This document shows positions 22,641 through 23,930 of a DNA stretch of 23,930 nt, in pieces; within the stretch, counting starts at the first letter, position 1, and every line of letters begins with the position of its first letter. The position numbers were made by a program, and so were the translations under genes. The stretch comes from Ga0077536 sp943370145. GTDB lineage: Bacteria > Pseudomonadota > Gammaproteobacteria > Ga0077536. The stretch covers positions 1-23,930 of the forward strand of contig CALRPY020000066.1 in assembly GCA_943370145.1 (NCBI GenBank), given 5' to 3'. The notes beneath the pieces were generated by a model that saw nothing but the letters and a program-made list of their open reading frames with translations, was not told the DNA's origin and ran no database searches.

Positions 22641-23105
22641 ATGAACATCGAATTCGATGACGGCGAAGCGGGCTTCTGGGAAGCCCGCACGCTCTACGAC
22701 ATGGCGCTGCATTACGTCGCCAAGTCCCAGCAGGCGGGTGACCAGGCACTGCTCGAGTTCCTGAAGGACGCCGCGCTGTCGCACATGAACCGCGCGGAGT
22801 ACGCGGCGCTGCGCGAGGAGGTCGGCGTCAGCAACCCGGAATGGCCCGACTGGTCCATCGTCAACAACTTCTGGCGTCGCGCGCTGGGGCCCTCCCGGCT
22901 GGAGGAGGACCTGAGCACCCAGCGCAGTGAAGCGCTCGAGCGCGCAGATCGCGCGGAGCGCTCCGCCTTCGAGGCGCTGGCGGAAACCGCCCGCATCGCG
23001 CGCGAGCGCGATCGCCTGAAGGCGGAAGCCGAACGCCTGCAGCAGGAAGTCGCGCGACTGGAAGCCGAGTTGACCGGTGTCGGCTACCGGATTCCCGGCG
23101 ACTGA
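22641..23105 (+). CDS. Small protein with C-terminal coiled coil, unknown function
   Basis: I do not recognise this 154-residue protein. The first 90 residues look folded (FWEARTLYDMALHYVAK, then AALSHMNRAEYAALREE and NPEWPDWSIVNNFWRRALG) and are tryptophan-rich at one spot. From about residue 90 to 145 there is a charged coiled coil (RSEALERADRAERSAFEAL, ARERDRLKAEAERLQQEV), then a short tail GVGYRIPGD. No signal peptide. It starts 30 bp after the PreP-like gene and may be in the same operon. Its 3' end overlaps the convergent gene at the right edge by 22 bp. Confidence 0.75.
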   Translation: MNIEFDDGEAGFWEARTLYDMALHYVAKSQQAGDQALLEFLKDAALSHMNRAEYAALREEVGVSNPEWPDWSIVNNFWRRALGPSRLEEDLSTQRSEALERADRAERSAFEALAETARIARERDRLKAEAERLQQEVARLEAELTGVGYRIPGD

Positions 23106-23930
23106 ATCGCGTCCCGGTCCCGCCCGGGACCGCCCGGCACCCGTTCGAAATACCGCTCGACCCCGAACGCGTCGTCGAAGTGACGCGTGCCGACGAAGGC
23201 CGTCGCGTGATGGCCGCGGCTGCGCATCGCGCCCGCCGACGGCACGCCGAAGGGCCAGAACGCGAAACGTTCCAGGCGCCGGGATTCGTGCACCAGACCG
23301 TCGATGCCGAACATGCTCCGTGTCCGCCCGTCGCCGAGTGGCAGGCTGCGCAGCGCGTCGTAGTCACTGACGCGCAGTGTCGCGTCCCGACGGGCCGGCG
23401 CCGCGCCGACCGCCCGCAGGTAATGCGTGCCCGCCGCCAGGTGCAGCGCTAGCGGGCCCGTCCAGTCGATGCTGAACGGTATCCAGGGTGGCTCGGTGTC
23501 GTCGGTCTGCCCGCGGGCGAGCAGGCGGGGGCCCGGCAGCCACAGGTGGTAGCAGCCGCAGTTGTGCATCGAGTCGTGGACGAGCGGCTCGCCGTCGAGG
23601 TCGAGCGTGACGCGCCAGGTCAGGCCATCGATTGGTCCCCCGAGCAGATCGAGCGGCCCGGACTTCGGGCGCGCCGGAAACCACACCACGTAGTTCAGCT
23701 GCAGCAGCGCGCGACCGTCGAAGCGGGTGACGGACGGATACTGGTAGACGGTCGGCTCGGCAGTGTCGATGCGCACGCTGACGCCGTCGTGGACCACCCG
23801 GCCGATCGCGTCAGCCTCGCCCGCGCGATCGACCACCCACACGGGCGCGTGCGCGGCGAACAGCCGTGCGACCAGCGCCGGCGCCGGTTGCGGCAGGTCC
23901 AGCGCGTCGCGCGGGGCGGCCGCGAGCGCT
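23084..23930 (-). CDS. Unknown protein with NCGCYH motif, 5' end outside window
   Basis: At least 282 residues are encoded and the frame is still open at the right edge (…LDLPQPAPALVARLFAAHAPVWVVDRAGEAD), so the gene is cut by the window; a GTG at 23842 is an internal candidate but not needed. The readable part has TVYQYPSVTRFDGRALLQLN, YVVWFPARP, GLTWRVTLDLDGEPLVHDS followed by MHNCGCYHLWLPGP, and later DYDALRSLPLGDGRTRSMFG. The pattern looks like a beta-rich domain with a CxC site that could bind metal or act in redox chemistry. I do not recognise the family. It converges on and overlaps the coiled-coil gene by 22 bp. Confidence 0.7.
   Translation of the reverse strand, partial: ALAAAPRDALDLPQPAPALVARLFAAHAPVWVVDRAGEADAIGRVVHDGVSVRIDTAEPTVYQYPSVTRFDGRALLQLNYVVWFPARPKSGPLDLLGGPIDGLTWRVTLDLDGEPLVHDSMHNCGCYHLWLPGPRLLARGQTDDTEPPWIPFSIDWTGPLALHLAAGTHYLRAVGAAPARRDATLRVSDYDALRSLPLGDGRTRSMFGIDGLVHESRRLERFAFWPFGVPSAGAMRSRGHHATAFVGTRHFDDAFGVERYFERVPGGPGRDRDAIQSPGIR

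Noticed and set aside
20205..22784. An 859-codon antisense frame across the PreP-like gene
   Set aside because: Arginine-rich, no recognisable family, and wholly opposite a gene with clear peptidase motifs. A composition shadow.

Overview
The window looks like chromosome of a high-GC proteobacterium, most likely a gammaproteobacterium. The gammaproteobacterial-type gshA, the yajQ / CPXCG / DUF3301 trio, the DUF465 (YdcH) protein and the PreP-type peptidase point that way, but genus or family cannot be read from the sequence. Genes are tightly packed. No stretch over 300 bases lacks a gene, and there is no rRNA, tRNA, CRISPR array, prophage or transposase gene. The only mobile-element-like sign is a perfect palindrome near the left edge.

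Layout. (1) 198-2404, minus strand: gshA followed by an exported msrB, a thiol/redox pair. (2) 2550-6034, plus strand, divergent from gshA: a four-gene operon coding separately for biotin carboxylase, KipI-like and KipA-like carboxyltransferase halves, and a minimal 72-residue biotin carrier. Together these are a dismantled urea-carboxylase-like enzyme with the two transferase halves in swapped order. (3) 6069-8779, minus strand: trpE, an exported protein of unknown function and a 69-residue orphan. (4) 9012-12077, minus strand: a MoxR-type AAA+ ATPase, a CoxE-like von Willebrand A protein and an exported TIGR03790-family protein, forming one tightly spaced operon. (5) 12117-13605, plus strand: an exported Sel1-repeat protein and a PilZ protein. 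(6) 13624-13830, minus strand: a DUF465 protein, divergent from (7) 14084-17839, a 1251-residue protein with two cyclic-nucleotide-binding domains, a rhodanese domain and about 840 residues of coiled coil containing an exact 82-residue tandem repeat. (8) 17842-18889, minus strand: the yajQ / CPXCG / DUF3301 operon. (9) 18994-23105, plus strand: a HAD phosphatase translationally coupled to a PreP-like M16C peptidase, then a small coiled-coil protein. (10) A cysteine-motif protein on the minus strand running off the right edge.

How the genes may work together. Most units are metabolic or housekeeping. The most distinctive is the cNMP/rhodanese/coiled-coil protein. It is preceded by a near-consensus CRP-type palindrome and lies within 6 kb of PilZ and YajQ genes, so the 13-19 kb stretch is enriched for nucleotide second-messenger functions. 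The second notable system is the split biotin-dependent carboxylase, whose substrate cannot be assigned: neither an allophanate hydrolase nor PxpA is visible. The third is the coupling of an uncharacterised secreted protein family (TIGR03790) to a MoxR/VWA chaperone pair.
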